Shown here piece by piece: positions 1 to 9,280 of a DNA stretch of 25,886 bases. The translations under genes were made by a program, and so were the position numbers. Source of the DNA: Nemertoderma westbladi (taxonomy: Eukaryota; Xenacoelomorpha; Nemertodermatida; Nemertodermatidae); contig JAUCBJ010000189.1 in the NCBI GenBank assembly GCA_032718475.1, positions 1-25,886 on the forward strand, read 5' to 3'. The notes beneath the pieces are model-generated. The model saw only the letters and a list, made by a program, of their open reading frames with translations, was not told where the DNA came from and made no database searches. Each line of letters begins with the position of its first letter. Within the stretch, counting starts at the first letter, position 1.

Positions 1-698
1 TTTGTCTGTCTGTCTGTGCGGCTGTCTTTGTCTGTCTGTCTGTGCGGCTGTCTTTGTCTGTCTGTCTGTGCGGGTGTCTTTGTCTGTCTGTCTGTGCGGC
101 TGTCTTTGTCTGTCTGTCTGTGCGGCTGTCTTTGTCTGTCTGTCTGTGCGGCTGTCTTTGTCTGTCTGTCTGTGCGGCTGTCTTTGTCTGTCTGTCTGTG
201 CGGCTGTCTTTGTCTGTCTGTGCGGCTGTCTTTGTCTCTCTGTCTGTGCGGCTGTCTTTGTCTGTCTGTCTGTGCGGCTGTCTTTGTCTGTCTGTCTGTG
301 CGGCTGTCTTAGTCTGTCTGTCTGTGGGGCTGTCTTAGTCTGTCTGTCTGTGCGGCTGTCTTAGTCTGTCTGTCTGTGCGGCTGTCTTAGTCTGTCTGTC
401 TGTGCGGCTGTCTTTGCCTGTCTGTCTGTGCGGCTGTCTTAGTCTGTCTGTCTGTGCGGCTGTCTTTGTCTGTCTGTCTGTGCGGCTGTCTTTGTCTGTC
501 TGTCTGTGCGGCTGTCTTTGTCTGTCTGTCTGTGCGGCTGTCTTTGTCTGTCTGTCTGTGCGGCTGTCTTTGTCTGTCTGTCTGTGCGGGTGTCTTTGTC
601 TGTCTGTCTGTGCGGCTGTCTTTGTCTGTCTGTCTGTGCGGCTGTCTTTGTCTGTCTGTCTGTGCGGCTGTCTTTGTCTGTCTGTCTGTGCGGCTGTT
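1..698. repeat. 26-bp TGTC-rich minisatellite
   Basis: About 27 tandem copies of a 26-bp unit made of TGTC tetramers, GTGCGGC and CTGTCTT. One shortened 22-bp copy lies near 208-229. Copies between about 300 and 460 carry a TTAG variant in place of TTTG, which shows local spread of one variant. The + strand is almost free of A; the A of TTAG is nearly the only one. Because 26 is not a multiple of three, all frames stay open and give Cys/Leu/Ser/Val-rich spurious ORFs. The array reaches the left edge of the window, so its full length is unknown. It stops abruptly near 698. Confidence 0.97.
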
Positions 699-1781
699 TT
701 ATGCTGTAAGTGACAACATAGGGCCTATTGCTGTACAACTGAAATACAGAATTGACTCAGAACTGATCAGTTTCACCACTCAGCATTACGCGAGGATAAA
801 CCCCACTAGGCCTACCTCCTTTACGACTAGCTCCTTAAAGAGGATTGTTTCTCGACGGACTTCTGGACAGCTTCAGAGTGAGGAAATAACTTTTGACAGG
901 GCCACCTTCCGTGTGACCACAGAAGAAGTTTTGGCGTGGCACGATCTCGTTATCCTCGATAACCGATCGCTAAGAAGCCTATCGATCGTGAGGAGACTGG
1001 TTGCCTAACAACCACAGAAATAAACCAACAGCTAGAACGTAAAGTAGAAGAGGATTACCAAGGTTGCTGCCATATATAGTGAGACACTGTACTCATCTGC
1101 TGGACTGCGAAAGGTAAGAATATCGAACCAACCACCATTGACTGCTCATCATCCGATTGAAGTTTGTTATGTTATCCACCTTTGAATTCATAATCATCTT
1201 CGTAATTATTTTCTATACCAATCAAATCATTATCATATTACTATCGCATAATTTGTAGTCTGTGCTGTGATTGTCCCTAGGCCCAACTGTTTCTCATTTA
1301 ATGTTTAATACTACCTGAATGTCTGTTCTGTTTTCTGTTTACCACACTATTTCATATGACATACATTTGGCCATAATTTCACCATTATCTTCCTAAAAAG
1401 CTTGTGAAAATCACATACTCTATCTCGAATCTATTGATTATACGATACATTTTGCTTTTATTTTTCTGCTGACCTATTGGTAAATATCATATCTCTTCTA
1501 TATATTGTAATTGATGTGTATAGCAAAACCCCTGTGTGTAACTCGATCACGGAATTTTAATTTTGTCATTGTTTTAAAATTTTCAGTTGGCCTACATACC
1601 AGAAGGGCTACACTGGTAAATTGCGGGTATAAATTCTGGTTCTTTGTTTTTGTTTTTGCATTCACAAACGTTTTTAAGTTTCCCTTTTGGTCTGAAGTCA
1701 CGTTAGCTCCCACCACTAAAAATACTTTTGATCTTCATTTTTCTCATCAACACACTGTTTTCTTTGCCACCAATTATCCAC
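699..1781 (+). other. Leader region upstream of E1 ORF1 (putative 5' UTR)
   Basis: This AT-rich, mostly non-coding stretch lies between the 26-bp array and the ORF1 start codon. The exact 5' end of the retrotransposon cannot be placed: no minisatellite flank and no clear target-site duplication is visible on this side. At least 1123-1448 belongs to the element, because it is homologous to the element's own 3' UTR. An open frame continues from the repeat array to a stop at about 1008, but it matches nothing recognised and looks accidental. Confidence 0.55.
1123..1448 (+). repeat. 5' copy of E1 UTR repeat
   Basis: This stretch of the leader is collinear with 8756-9063 in the 3' UTR. Three anchor blocks align in order and with similar spacing: 1123-1144 with 8756-8777, 1218-1264 with 8860-8906, and 1428-1448 with 9043-9063. 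By eye each block is about 80% identical, with many differences being transitions. Sequence between the blocks is more diverged. Confidence 0.7.
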
Positions 1782-4700
1782 ATGGCTCCAATATTGGAGA
1801 AGACCCCAGACATTAGGAAAATGAGCACTGCTCGACTTAAGTCATTCCTTTCCAGTCGGAACCTTTCACCCTCTGGAACACGGGCAGCTTTACTGCTTAG
1901 AGCCGAGAGGTCTATAAAGATAAATACAACTAACAACATAAACAATCCAGCATTGGATTTGGCTGAAAACTTTAATTTGGATCCAGATCAATCAGTATAC
2001 CTTACTGTTACTCCAGAGTCTGTGACAAGATCTGCTGTGAACCCTATGGTAGACCAAACATATATGTCTAATAAAATTCCCCTAACTGAAGACAGCTCTG
2101 CTGGTAAATACAATAGAGCTTCTGCTTTGAGTATGGATAATACTAATATAACAGTCAATGGTGCACCAGTAAATGAGCAATCTGTAATCGTCCTTGAATC
2201 TACTATAGATTGCTCCAATAGTCAAATTGATACACCACCAGACGCTACATCTCAACCAACACCAACCTGCAAACCTCCAATCCCCTGTCAAGCAATACAC
2301 TATTCTCAAATAACACCTTCATCTCAACCAAAACCATTTTCTCCAATAAATGTCCTTTCTCAACCCACACTCACTTCTCAAACAACACCCCCACTATTAA
2401 CACCTCATCTCCAACCTTCACTGTCTCAACCAACACCCCCCTCTCAATTAACTATCCCCTCTCAACCAACACACACTTCCGAACTAACACCCCGATTACA
2501 AACAACTCAATCCCAGCCAACACCTCCGCATCAAACAACACCCCCTCCTCAAACAGCACTGGGCCACCCTAAACCAACACTCTCCTCTCAAATAACACCC
2601 CCCTTACAAATACCTATTTTCCAACAAACACCCCCTTCGCAAAAATCAACCCCCTCACAACATATCCCTACTTCACAACCAATGCCACCATCTCAAACAA
2701 GATTATCTTTACAACCAATAACATCACCACAACAAACACCCCCTCTTCAACCAACACTCCATCCTCAGCCAACACCAACTTCTCAACCTACACCACTGGC
2801 ACAACCAAAGCCCCCTTCTCATCCTGCACCTCAGTCTCTTCCAGCATGTCCAGGCAGCAAAATAACAGATTTCTTCCATAAACTACCCAACTTAACAACC
2901 CCAACCACTGGCTGCTCTGAAATCACTTCCTATATGGTTCAAGATCATACAGCAACTGTAGATGCTGAAGTCTATGAGTGTTACCCAAATAACACCCAAC
3001 CCATCCCGGCAAAAAATCTTAATACACCCATTATGGAACACTTGAGTAAACTGACCACTATTCCACCAGGCATTGTCATTCCGCTTCCAAGTGATCTAAA
3101 AACACTAAGACCGAAATCTTGGCTGAGTGATACTGTAGTTTCGGGTTTCCTGTCATTATTGGAGCGGTCACTTCCACATACTGCTGCCATAAGTATTGAC
3201 CTCAGCACAAAGCTTCTCACTCCGCACTGTGATGAACTTAGCGCCATTAAATACTTATCACAGAGATACATAGGGCGATATCAAAATACCCCACCTCAAC
3301 TTTTATTCATCCCACAATGCCTTCAAGGACATTTTGTACTCCACATCGCAAATTGCATCAATAAAACCATCCACACACTGGACTCTCTAAAGCCATCCAT
3401 GCCAACCAAGACAACTTTTGCTCTAGTAGATTTACTGAACAAAATAGACCAATGCAACCCCTGGACCAATTCAAATGGAGTCAATGCTAGTACCATGCAC
3501 CCTATAGATATTATAAATGAGTCATGGACAGCTTCGGTCAATAACTCCCATTTCCCAAAACAAACAAACAGCTACGACTGTGGAGTATATGTTTGCCTAT
3601 ATGCGCTTGCTACAGCCAAAGACACAAAATCCATATCTCCAATCATTCACAATAGTGACACTGCTCGCCAGTGGATAAGTGACTGCCTCAACAATATGAA
3701 GTTGGTAGAGCATGCCGACATCAAACTAGACGAGAATGACAACCGTATACAACCTGAAAATACATCACCATACCCGAAATCATTAAAACATATAAATGAG
3801 GAAACCAAAGAATCTTTGAAGGGTTCAGTTCCAAGTAAAATTGACATGCTCAAGCAAATTCTTAGAAATTCTCGAAAAGTAGCTCTGAAAATCCTGTCTG
3901 ATAAAAACCTTGACGAACTGTTGGAACTAAGAAGTGTACTATTTGAACAAGTGAAGCCACTTATGACACCTTCACAGAATGTATCACTGAAATTAAAGCA
4001 GCATGCATCTCGGCCTGATACATCTGGAGACATACTAGAGCTGTACAAATGCATTAATGAATCTAAATTCCTGGAGTCATGCAGAAAGCGACTATATAAG
4101 ACAAAAGAAAATAATAACTTAGACACAATTGACTGTCTAAGGGCAGACCTACTGCATTCGGTTTCCACACTTCAATCACGCATCTGTATTATGGAGAAAG
4201 ATATATCAGCATTAAGAGAGAAGAATCAATCAATAACAGAAGAACTCCAACATGAGAGACACCAGCGCATGCTATTAGAAGCTAGAATAGGAGATCAAAA
4301 ACACAGAGATCAAGTCAACAATCAACATAAATCCATTTACAATGCTGACCCAGACAGGATATCTAATGACACTCTAAACAGAGCTGACAAGATCATGTCA
4401 TCACCATCATCACCAGCATATGTGAGTGTTTTATCTAAAAGGAAACAACTCACAGCTAGCCATATACTCAAACAACCAGTACAGGAACCAGATTCCATAT
4501 TATGTTCGAACAGATATATTGTCTTGGATGAAATAATTGATGATGACACTTCATCAGGTGAGAATGTACCAAGTGAATCACAACTTAATCAACAGGGTGA
4601 AACACTCACATCCAAAGGAATAAGGGGCAAGAATAACAATAACATTTTAGGGGCCAAAAAGCAAGTCTCAATGTCCTTCTCACATGTGAAAAGTAACCCA

Positions 4701-5276
4701 GAAAGCAAAATGAAACCAATCTGTCCTGGAAATCAAGAAGGCAAAAGTGAAATAAAACCTTATGATAGCTCCTCAAGAAAAAAAGTCAAACCATTCAATC
4801 ATTATGATGGGAATTCATCTCAATACAATGACTCATACAAAGGGGACTTGAAACCACTCACAAGAGACCGGGACCTATACTTCCCACCAGCTCATTCTCA
4901 AGGACAATTTTACTCTGACAAAAAGTTTCCAGGCAGTAAAACAAATACAAACAATAGGAATACTCTACAACATGCTGAATCACAAAAATTTGAAACAATT
5001 TTCGTAAATGGCATACACCGTGAAAATGAGGAGGAGGATATTCTAGACTACCTAAGCATCAAAGGGATTCGAGCAGGCAGAGTTACAACTAGGATTCATG
5101 GCAACTTCAAGAATATGAAAATTATGATACAACAGAACTGCTTGTGCTATGTGCTGTCGGATAACTTCTGGCCTTTTGGAATCATATGTACTGAATGGAA
5201 AAACCGCAGATCTGCATTCACGAATCAAGAACATAGCACTAAGTTTCCTTCGTACCCATTGAGGCAGCGTCTTTAA
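1782..5276 (+). CDS. E1 ORF1: SAP / PIP-like / Ulp1-type protease / coiled-coil / RRM-like protein
   Basis: A 1164-residue retrotransposon ORF1 protein, expected to bind element RNA or DNA. The ATG at 1782 is chosen because its first residues (MAPILEKTPDIRKMSTARLK) align with the start of E2 ORF1; the open frame extends further upstream without another needed ATG. Domains: SAP-like DNA-binding helices at about 14-46; Pro/Gln/Thr-rich linker at about 150-356; a PCNA-box-like KITDFF at 360-365; a Ulp1/SENP (C48) cysteine protease at about 435-640. The protease has the entry motif SWLSDTVV (Trp447), His517 in GHFVLHI, Asp534 in HTLDS, Gln594 and Cys600 in QTNSYDCGVYVC. His-to-Asp spacing is 17, as in yeast Ulp1. 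A coiled coil follows at about 783-845. The C-terminus (about 1072-1145, with FVNGIH and a WPFG motif) resembles the RRM-like end of many CR1-type ORF1 proteins. The catalytic set looks complete, so activity is plausible. The substrate (SUMO or another modifier) is inferred. Confidence 0.9.
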   Translation: MAPILEKTPDIRKMSTARLKSFLSSRNLSPSGTRAALLLRAERSIKINTTNNINNPALDLAENFNLDPDQSVYLTVTPESVTRSAVNPMVDQTYMSNKIPLTEDSSAGKYNRASALSMDNTNITVNGAPVNEQSVIVLESTIDCSNSQIDTPPDATSQPTPTCKPPIPCQAIHYSQITPSSQPKPFSPINVLSQPTLTSQTTPPLLTPHLQPSLSQPTPPSQLTIPSQPTHTSELTPRLQTTQSQPTPPHQTTPPPQTALGHPKPTLSSQITPPLQIPIFQQTPPSQKSTPSQHIPTSQPMPPSQTRLSLQPITSPQQTPPLQPTLHPQPTPTSQPTPLAQPKPPSHPAPQSLPACPGSKITDFFHKLPNLTTPTTGCSEITSYMVQDHTATVDAEVYECYPNNTQPIPAKNLNTPIMEHLSKLTTIPPGIVIPLPSDLKTLRPKSWLSDTVVSGFLSLLERSLPHTAAISIDLSTKLLTPHCDELSAIKYLSQRYIGRYQNTPPQLLFIPQCLQGHFVLHIANCINKTIHTLDSLKPSMPTKTTFALVDLLNKIDQCNPWTNSNGVNASTMHPIDIINESWTASVNNSHFPKQTNSYDCGVYVCLYALATAKDTKSISPIIHNSDTARQWISDCLNNMKLVEHADIKLDENDNRIQPENTSPYPKSLKHINEETKESLKGSVPSKIDMLKQILRNSRKVALKILSDKNLDELLELRSVLFEQVKPLMTPSQNVSLKLKQHASRPDTSGDILELYKCINESKFLESCRKRLYKTKENNNLDTIDCLRADLLHSVSTLQSRICIMEKDISALREKNQSITEELQHERHQRMLLEARIGDQKHRDQVNNQHKSIYNADPDRISNDTLNRADKIMSSPSSPAYVSVLSKRKQLTASHILKQPVQEPDSILCSNRYIVLDEIIDDDTSSGENVPSESQLNQQGETLTSKGIRGKNNNNILGAKKQVSMSFSHVKSNPESKMKPICPGNQEGKSEIKPYDSSSRKKVKPFNHYDGNSSQYNDSYKGDLKPLTRDRDLYFPPAHSQGQFYSDKKFPGSKTNTNNRNTLQHAESQKFETIFVNGIHRENEEEDILDYLSIKGIRAGRVTTRIHGNFKNMKIMIQQNCLCYVLSDNFWPFGIICTEWKNRRSAFTNQEHSTKFPSYPLRQRL

Positions 5277-5313
5277 CAAAAAATCATGGAAAAAGCAATC
5301 CAGGTTATGCCAA

Positions 5314-8300
5314 ATGGGAGGACTTCATCATCTACAGGCAGATACAACGGCAGGTCTAATATCACCAGAATCTAGCTCAACTGACATGCACTGTAAAACT
5401 GAGCGATTAGATATGTCAACAAATGATGTTATCTATAGGAAAGAATATCTTGCAACAAAGGATGCATTGCCATTAACTCAACTTAGAATATCCACATATA
5501 ACTGCCGCGGGTTCAACGGAAATGCTCCATACATAACTGATCTACTGGAAGATTGTGATGTTTTAGGAATTCAAGAACACTGGTTAGATGCACAGGAATG
5601 TGAACTTTTTCTCAGAAATCTGCACATCGAGTTTGAAGTTGAGTTTACAGTCAGCAAACAAATGTCAAATCCACTCAGAAAAAGAGGAGTTGGTGGAACA
5701 GCACTTTTCTACCGCAAAAACATTTTCAATGTCATAAATAAGTTTGAATCTGGTGGTGATATAACTGGTATTGTGACGAATGTCAAATCTCTCAATGTCA
5801 ATCCCATTGCCCTAATTGCAGGATATGCTCCAGACAGTGGTAAGGATGACCAAACATTTAGCTCTTTCCTGGGGAGATTGGAGGCAACTTTGACGCATTT
5901 CAGTCATGCAACACCATTCATCATGATTGATGCTAATGCCGATATTGGCTCCAGTCAAGGACCACGGTGTAACCAACAACAACCAACAAAGCGTGGTAAA
6001 ATGCTATTAAATTTTCTCACTGATAACAAACTTACAGCTGTTGATACCCTAGAATTATGCAATGGCCCGTGTCATACATTCCAGGGCCATGGAAATTCTT
6101 ATATTGACCATGTACTCACAAACCTCAATGGACTTCGACTCTGCACAGAAGGTCAGGTGTATGACCATGACGAACTCAGGAATGGATCAGACCACAGCCC
6201 AGTATCAATTAAACTATATCCTATTTTAGCTCCAGCAACCGAACCTAAAGAGGAAGCCATAAGCAACACCACAGTGAGAATGAAATGCACCAAGAAACAA
6301 CTGTTACTTAATTGGAACAAAACATCGGCTGAAAATATATCCAAATATAAAATAGAGGTGAACACCAATCTCAAAGCACTCCAGGAAGAGTATGGCAATA
6401 ACCCTATTACCTGGACAGAAAAAATAATGAATGTGTATCTAGAGAAAGTGACACACACCATTCAGCAAGCAGCTTCAAAGTTTATCATGAAAATCACAAT
6501 CAGAAAGAAAACCAAAAACCTTAGAATAATAAACAAGAAGCTCAACTCTCGGAGCAAAACAACAAAAGGTTTATATAAACAATGGTGCAGTAATGGAAAG
6601 TCACCTTATGACCCACTTGGGGAGGCCTTTAAAGAGTCCAAAAAGAATAGCCGTAGACTCAGAAACTGGTTGGCAAACAAGCTGACAGCGGATCAGGTAT
6701 TGAGGGCAACAAGCAACAAGAACACATCACCAAAAGACTATTGGAAATTCTTCAGCACTAAAAAGAATAGTCCGAAAGCAGCAGATCCAACAACTGAGGA
6801 AAGGATAAAATCATATTTCTCAAAAAAATTTCGATGTGAAAATGATAACACAAATACTCAAGACCTTCTCACTCTCAACAAAGACCTAGATGATGAATGT
6901 GATGGCTCTTGTACCCCGGTGATCTCAGAATTGTGGGTAAAATGCGCGATCTTTTCTCTGAATCGAGGGAAGGCACCAGATTTTGACACATTGACTGTCG
7001 AACACCTTTTAAATCTTGATCCAATAGTAATTTCGGTATGCTTAAGGAATGTTATTCAAGCTGCCCTCCTGCTAGGAAAAGTTCCCACCTCTTTTGGTAG
7101 AACATTATTAAACACCATACACAAAGGCTCAAGAAAGGATCCTTACTGCCCAAAATCATTCAGGCCTGTGTCAACAATTAGTATCTTTGCCAAAATTATG
7201 GAAGCGATAATCTTGAAACACTACCTAACCAACATTGCTCCAGCTGAACTCCAAACAGCTTACCGTAAGGGCTTGGGAACAGATATTGTGGTAGCAGCAT
7301 TGCTTGAGTTAATCCACAACAATGAAAAGCAAAACCAAGGAACATATGTGTGTCAGATGGACATACAGAGTGCCTTCGATGAGGTGAATCATTGCAAACT
7401 TTTCAACAAACTGAGACATAAAATCAACCCATATGTTTGTAGAATGTTGGTGCATTACTACTCAAATAGCTATATGTTCATCAAGTTTGGTCAATGTATT
7501 GACACTGATGGGTTCAAGGTAACAATTGGAATACTTCAAGGTTCAATCCTCTCACCACACCTCTTCAACTTCTTCCTAAGAGAAGTCTTCACAGACATGG
7601 AGAATATCAAACTTGGGTGCTTCATCAATAATCAATGGCTTGGCTGCCTTTCGTATGCAGATGACATACTCCTAATATCTACATTATCCAGTGAAATTGA
7701 AATGATGAGTGCACGCCTAAATGAGTCACTCAGAAAAATTGGACTTGGCATAGCCACTGATAAAACAAAATGGACGTACTGCAAGCCCCCTAGAAGTAAC
7801 AAGTATATACCATGCTTCCTTAACCTGATGGGTGATCTTGTTCCCTTTAGTAGGAGCATAACATTTCTCGGCTATAAGGTATTTCATGAGCCCATTACAG
7901 CTTACCATGATGTTATCTGCAAAATCACGTTGCTATCGGAGATTTTCCACAGAAATGGTTGGACATCGCGTAAGCATGAGGTAAAGGACGTTAGAAAAAT
8001 TTGGAACTCATGCGCATTACCTTCTCTACTCTATAATCTTACCTTCCAAATTGGCACACTTACTGATACTCAAGTGAAATCACTCGATGCTTACTACCGA
8101 AAACATCTGAGGGGACTACTATGCGTCGGCAACTACTTGAGTAACAGCACTGTAATAGGGCTCTTTAACACAGGAAATCTGTCAAACGAAGCTTTCAAGA
8201 GTATGCTCAGACTTATCCAGCGAGTGAAGTACTGCCCTAGCCTCACCCTCCAATACTGCCTCCGTATTAACCTTGATAAATCTTGTAATACTTCTAAAGA

Positions 8301-8538
8301 CAATTACCTAGGACTAGGTGGAACTTATAACAGAGCAAATCAGGAGTACGCAATTCCATCTACCAACTCACTTTTAAATTCAGTGTACAACAAGAAGTCT
8401 CTAATGAAATACGTCTGTGAAGGCACAACAAGTTACATTGAAGATCGACATATTGATTTCATCACATCTGTATTTACCCTCAGAAGAGAACATTTCTCCA
8501 TTAAAAATCAACGAATCAGGGAATACTTTAATGTATAA
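5314..8538 (+). CDS. E1 ORF2: APE endonuclease-reverse transcriptase
   Basis: A 1074-residue protein that would nick the target and copy the element RNA by target-primed reverse transcription. N-terminal APE-type endonuclease: Asn63 in TYNCRG, Glu88 in IQEHW, the IDANAD motif, YIDHV, and the catalytic-type SDH at about 292-294. The central reverse transcriptase has motif A with Asp683 in QMDIQSAFD, motif B LQGSILSP, and motif C YADD at 781-784. After it come the thumb region and a short C-terminus ending in RIREYF, a signature shared with E2 and E3. No RNase H domain was recognised. The first in-frame ATG lies 37 bases after the ORF1 stop, in a different frame; that frame is closed by TGA at 5260, so ORF2 probably depends on reinitiation or an internal start. 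No disruption is seen. Confidence 0.95.
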   Translation: MGGLHHLQADTTAGLISPESSSTDMHCKTERLDMSTNDVIYRKEYLATKDALPLTQLRISTYNCRGFNGNAPYITDLLEDCDVLGIQEHWLDAQECELFLRNLHIEFEVEFTVSKQMSNPLRKRGVGGTALFYRKNIFNVINKFESGGDITGIVTNVKSLNVNPIALIAGYAPDSGKDDQTFSSFLGRLEATLTHFSHATPFIMIDANADIGSSQGPRCNQQQPTKRGKMLLNFLTDNKLTAVDTLELCNGPCHTFQGHGNSYIDHVLTNLNGLRLCTEGQVYDHDELRNGSDHSPVSIKLYPILAPATEPKEEAISNTTVRMKCTKKQLLLNWNKTSAENISKYKIEVNTNLKALQEEYGNNPITWTEKIMNVYLEKVTHTIQQAASKFIMKITIRKKTKNLRIINKKLNSRSKTTKGLYKQWCSNGKSPYDPLGEAFKESKKNSRRLRNWLANKLTADQVLRATSNKNTSPKDYWKFFSTKKNSPKAADPTTEERIKSYFSKKFRCENDNTNTQDLLTLNKDLDDECDGSCTPVISELWVKCAIFSLNRGKAPDFDTLTVEHLLNLDPIVISVCLRNVIQAALLLGKVPTSFGRTLLNTIHKGSRKDPYCPKSFRPVSTISIFAKIMEAIILKHYLTNIAPAELQTAYRKGLGTDIVVAALLELIHNNEKQNQGTYVCQMDIQSAFDEVNHCKLFNKLRHKINPYVCRMLVHYYSNSYMFIKFGQCIDTDGFKVTIGILQGSILSPHLFNFFLREVFTDMENIKLGCFINNQWLGCLSYADDILLISTLSSEIEMMSARLNESLRKIGLGIATDKTKWTYCKPPRSNKYIPCFLNLMGDLVPFSRSITFLGYKVFHEPITAYHDVICKITLLSEIFHRNGWTSRKHEVKDVRKIWNSCALPSLLYNLTFQIGTLTDTQVKSLDAYYRKHLRGLLCVGNYLSNSTVIGLFNTGNLSNEAFKSMLRLIQRVKYCPSLTLQYCLRINLDKSCNTSKDNYLGLGGTYNRANQEYAIPSTNSLLNSVYNKKSLMKYVCEGTTSYIEDRHIDFITSVFTLRREHFSIKNQRIREYFNV

Positions 8539-9280
8539 TACCACACCACACACACAGATCATTGGTACTAACACTCGTTATTTTACCTTAATGCTGGATT
8601 AGTGACTTCCAAAATTAAAGTTATAAAAATTGTATTGTGTATATTGAGATGAACCACTTACATCAACCAACATAACGGTTTAGCTGTGCTCTCGTGACTG
8701 GGTGACTTAGTCACCAATTTTATATGTGCAGCTATTAAATACTACCACTATGCTATCAAACCAACTACCGTCGACTGGCTGTCATGCTATTAGTCTTGTT
8801 ATTAACCATCCAAATCGTAATCCTGCTTGTTTCCACCCTACCGGTAATTAATTTCCGTATCAATCAAATCATTATTACATTACTATCGCTTCATTTGATG
8901 TCTGTGAACCTAACTAATGAACTGCATAATGTATAAATATTGTCTCCTTTTGCTTCATAATCAATGTCAATCATAATGTTATTTCAACTATTGTTTCTTA
9001 TTTAACTTTGCCCAAATCTCATACCAAACCAATAATAAACACAATCTACTGATTATGTTATACTTATGCACACTTATTGCACACTTACTATATATATACA
9101 TATGCCTATGACATCTTATTGTAAATTTTAATCTGTGCTGTGTAATTTTTAAATTTTAATTTGTATCTCTGAATGTCTTATACCGATTTTAATGTGTCAA
9201 TCTTGTGCACTTTTATTATATGTTCTTGTGCAATTTTATGTCAATTTTATTTGATTAAAACAATGAAATGAAATGAAATG
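8539..9280 (+). other. E1 3' UTR and repeat tail
   Basis: AT-rich sequence after the ORF2 stop. It contains the 3' copy of the UTR repeat (8756-9063), an AATAAA at 9034-9039 well inside the UTR, and a terminal tail of three to four ATGAA-like repeats (about 9262-9280). There is no long poly(A). The next base starts the 34-bp array. Confidence 0.85.
8756..9063 (+). repeat. 3' copy of E1 UTR repeat
   Basis: Partner of 1123-1448 in direct orientation. The best block, 8860-8906 (contains CAATCAAATCATTAT and ATTACTATCGC), matches 1218-1264 at about 39 of 47 positions. Confidence 0.7.

Larger units (their letters stand above)
1123..9280 (+). mobile_element. E1: two-ORF non-LTR retrotransposon, coding-intact
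   Basis: This LINE has a leader, ORF1 (1782-5276), ORF2 (5314-8538), a 3' UTR and a short tail of ATGAA-type repeats ending at 9280, exactly where the 34-bp minisatellite begins. Neither ORF has a premature stop or frameshift, so the copy may be young. The 5' boundary is uncertain: 1123 is the first position tied to the element by the UTR repeat, and the true start may be as far left as 699. ORF2 has an APE endonuclease and reverse transcriptase, with no RNase H or C-terminal zinc knuckle seen. This layout and the short-repeat tail fit the CR1/L2-like super-group, but the clade is not assigned here. Confidence 0.9.

Noticed and set aside
2-738. Several Cys/Leu/Ser/Val-rich ORFs on + and a Thr/Asp/Arg/Gln-rich ORF on -
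   Set aside because: They are translations of the 26-bp minisatellite in different frames, with no independent coding signal.
454-1008. Open frame continuing about 100 codons beyond the 26-bp array
   Set aside because: The non-repeat part matches no family I recognise and its start lies inside the repeat; probably chance, though an element leader ORF cannot be excluded.
1085-1093. ACTGTACT as a 5' target-site duplication for E1
   Set aside because: The match to the array is only eight bases with unrelated sequence before it; chance is likely.
1728-1781. Upstream non-ATG extension of ORF1
   Set aside because: It needs a TTG start and has no counterpart in E2, whereas the ATG at 1782 aligns with the E2 start.
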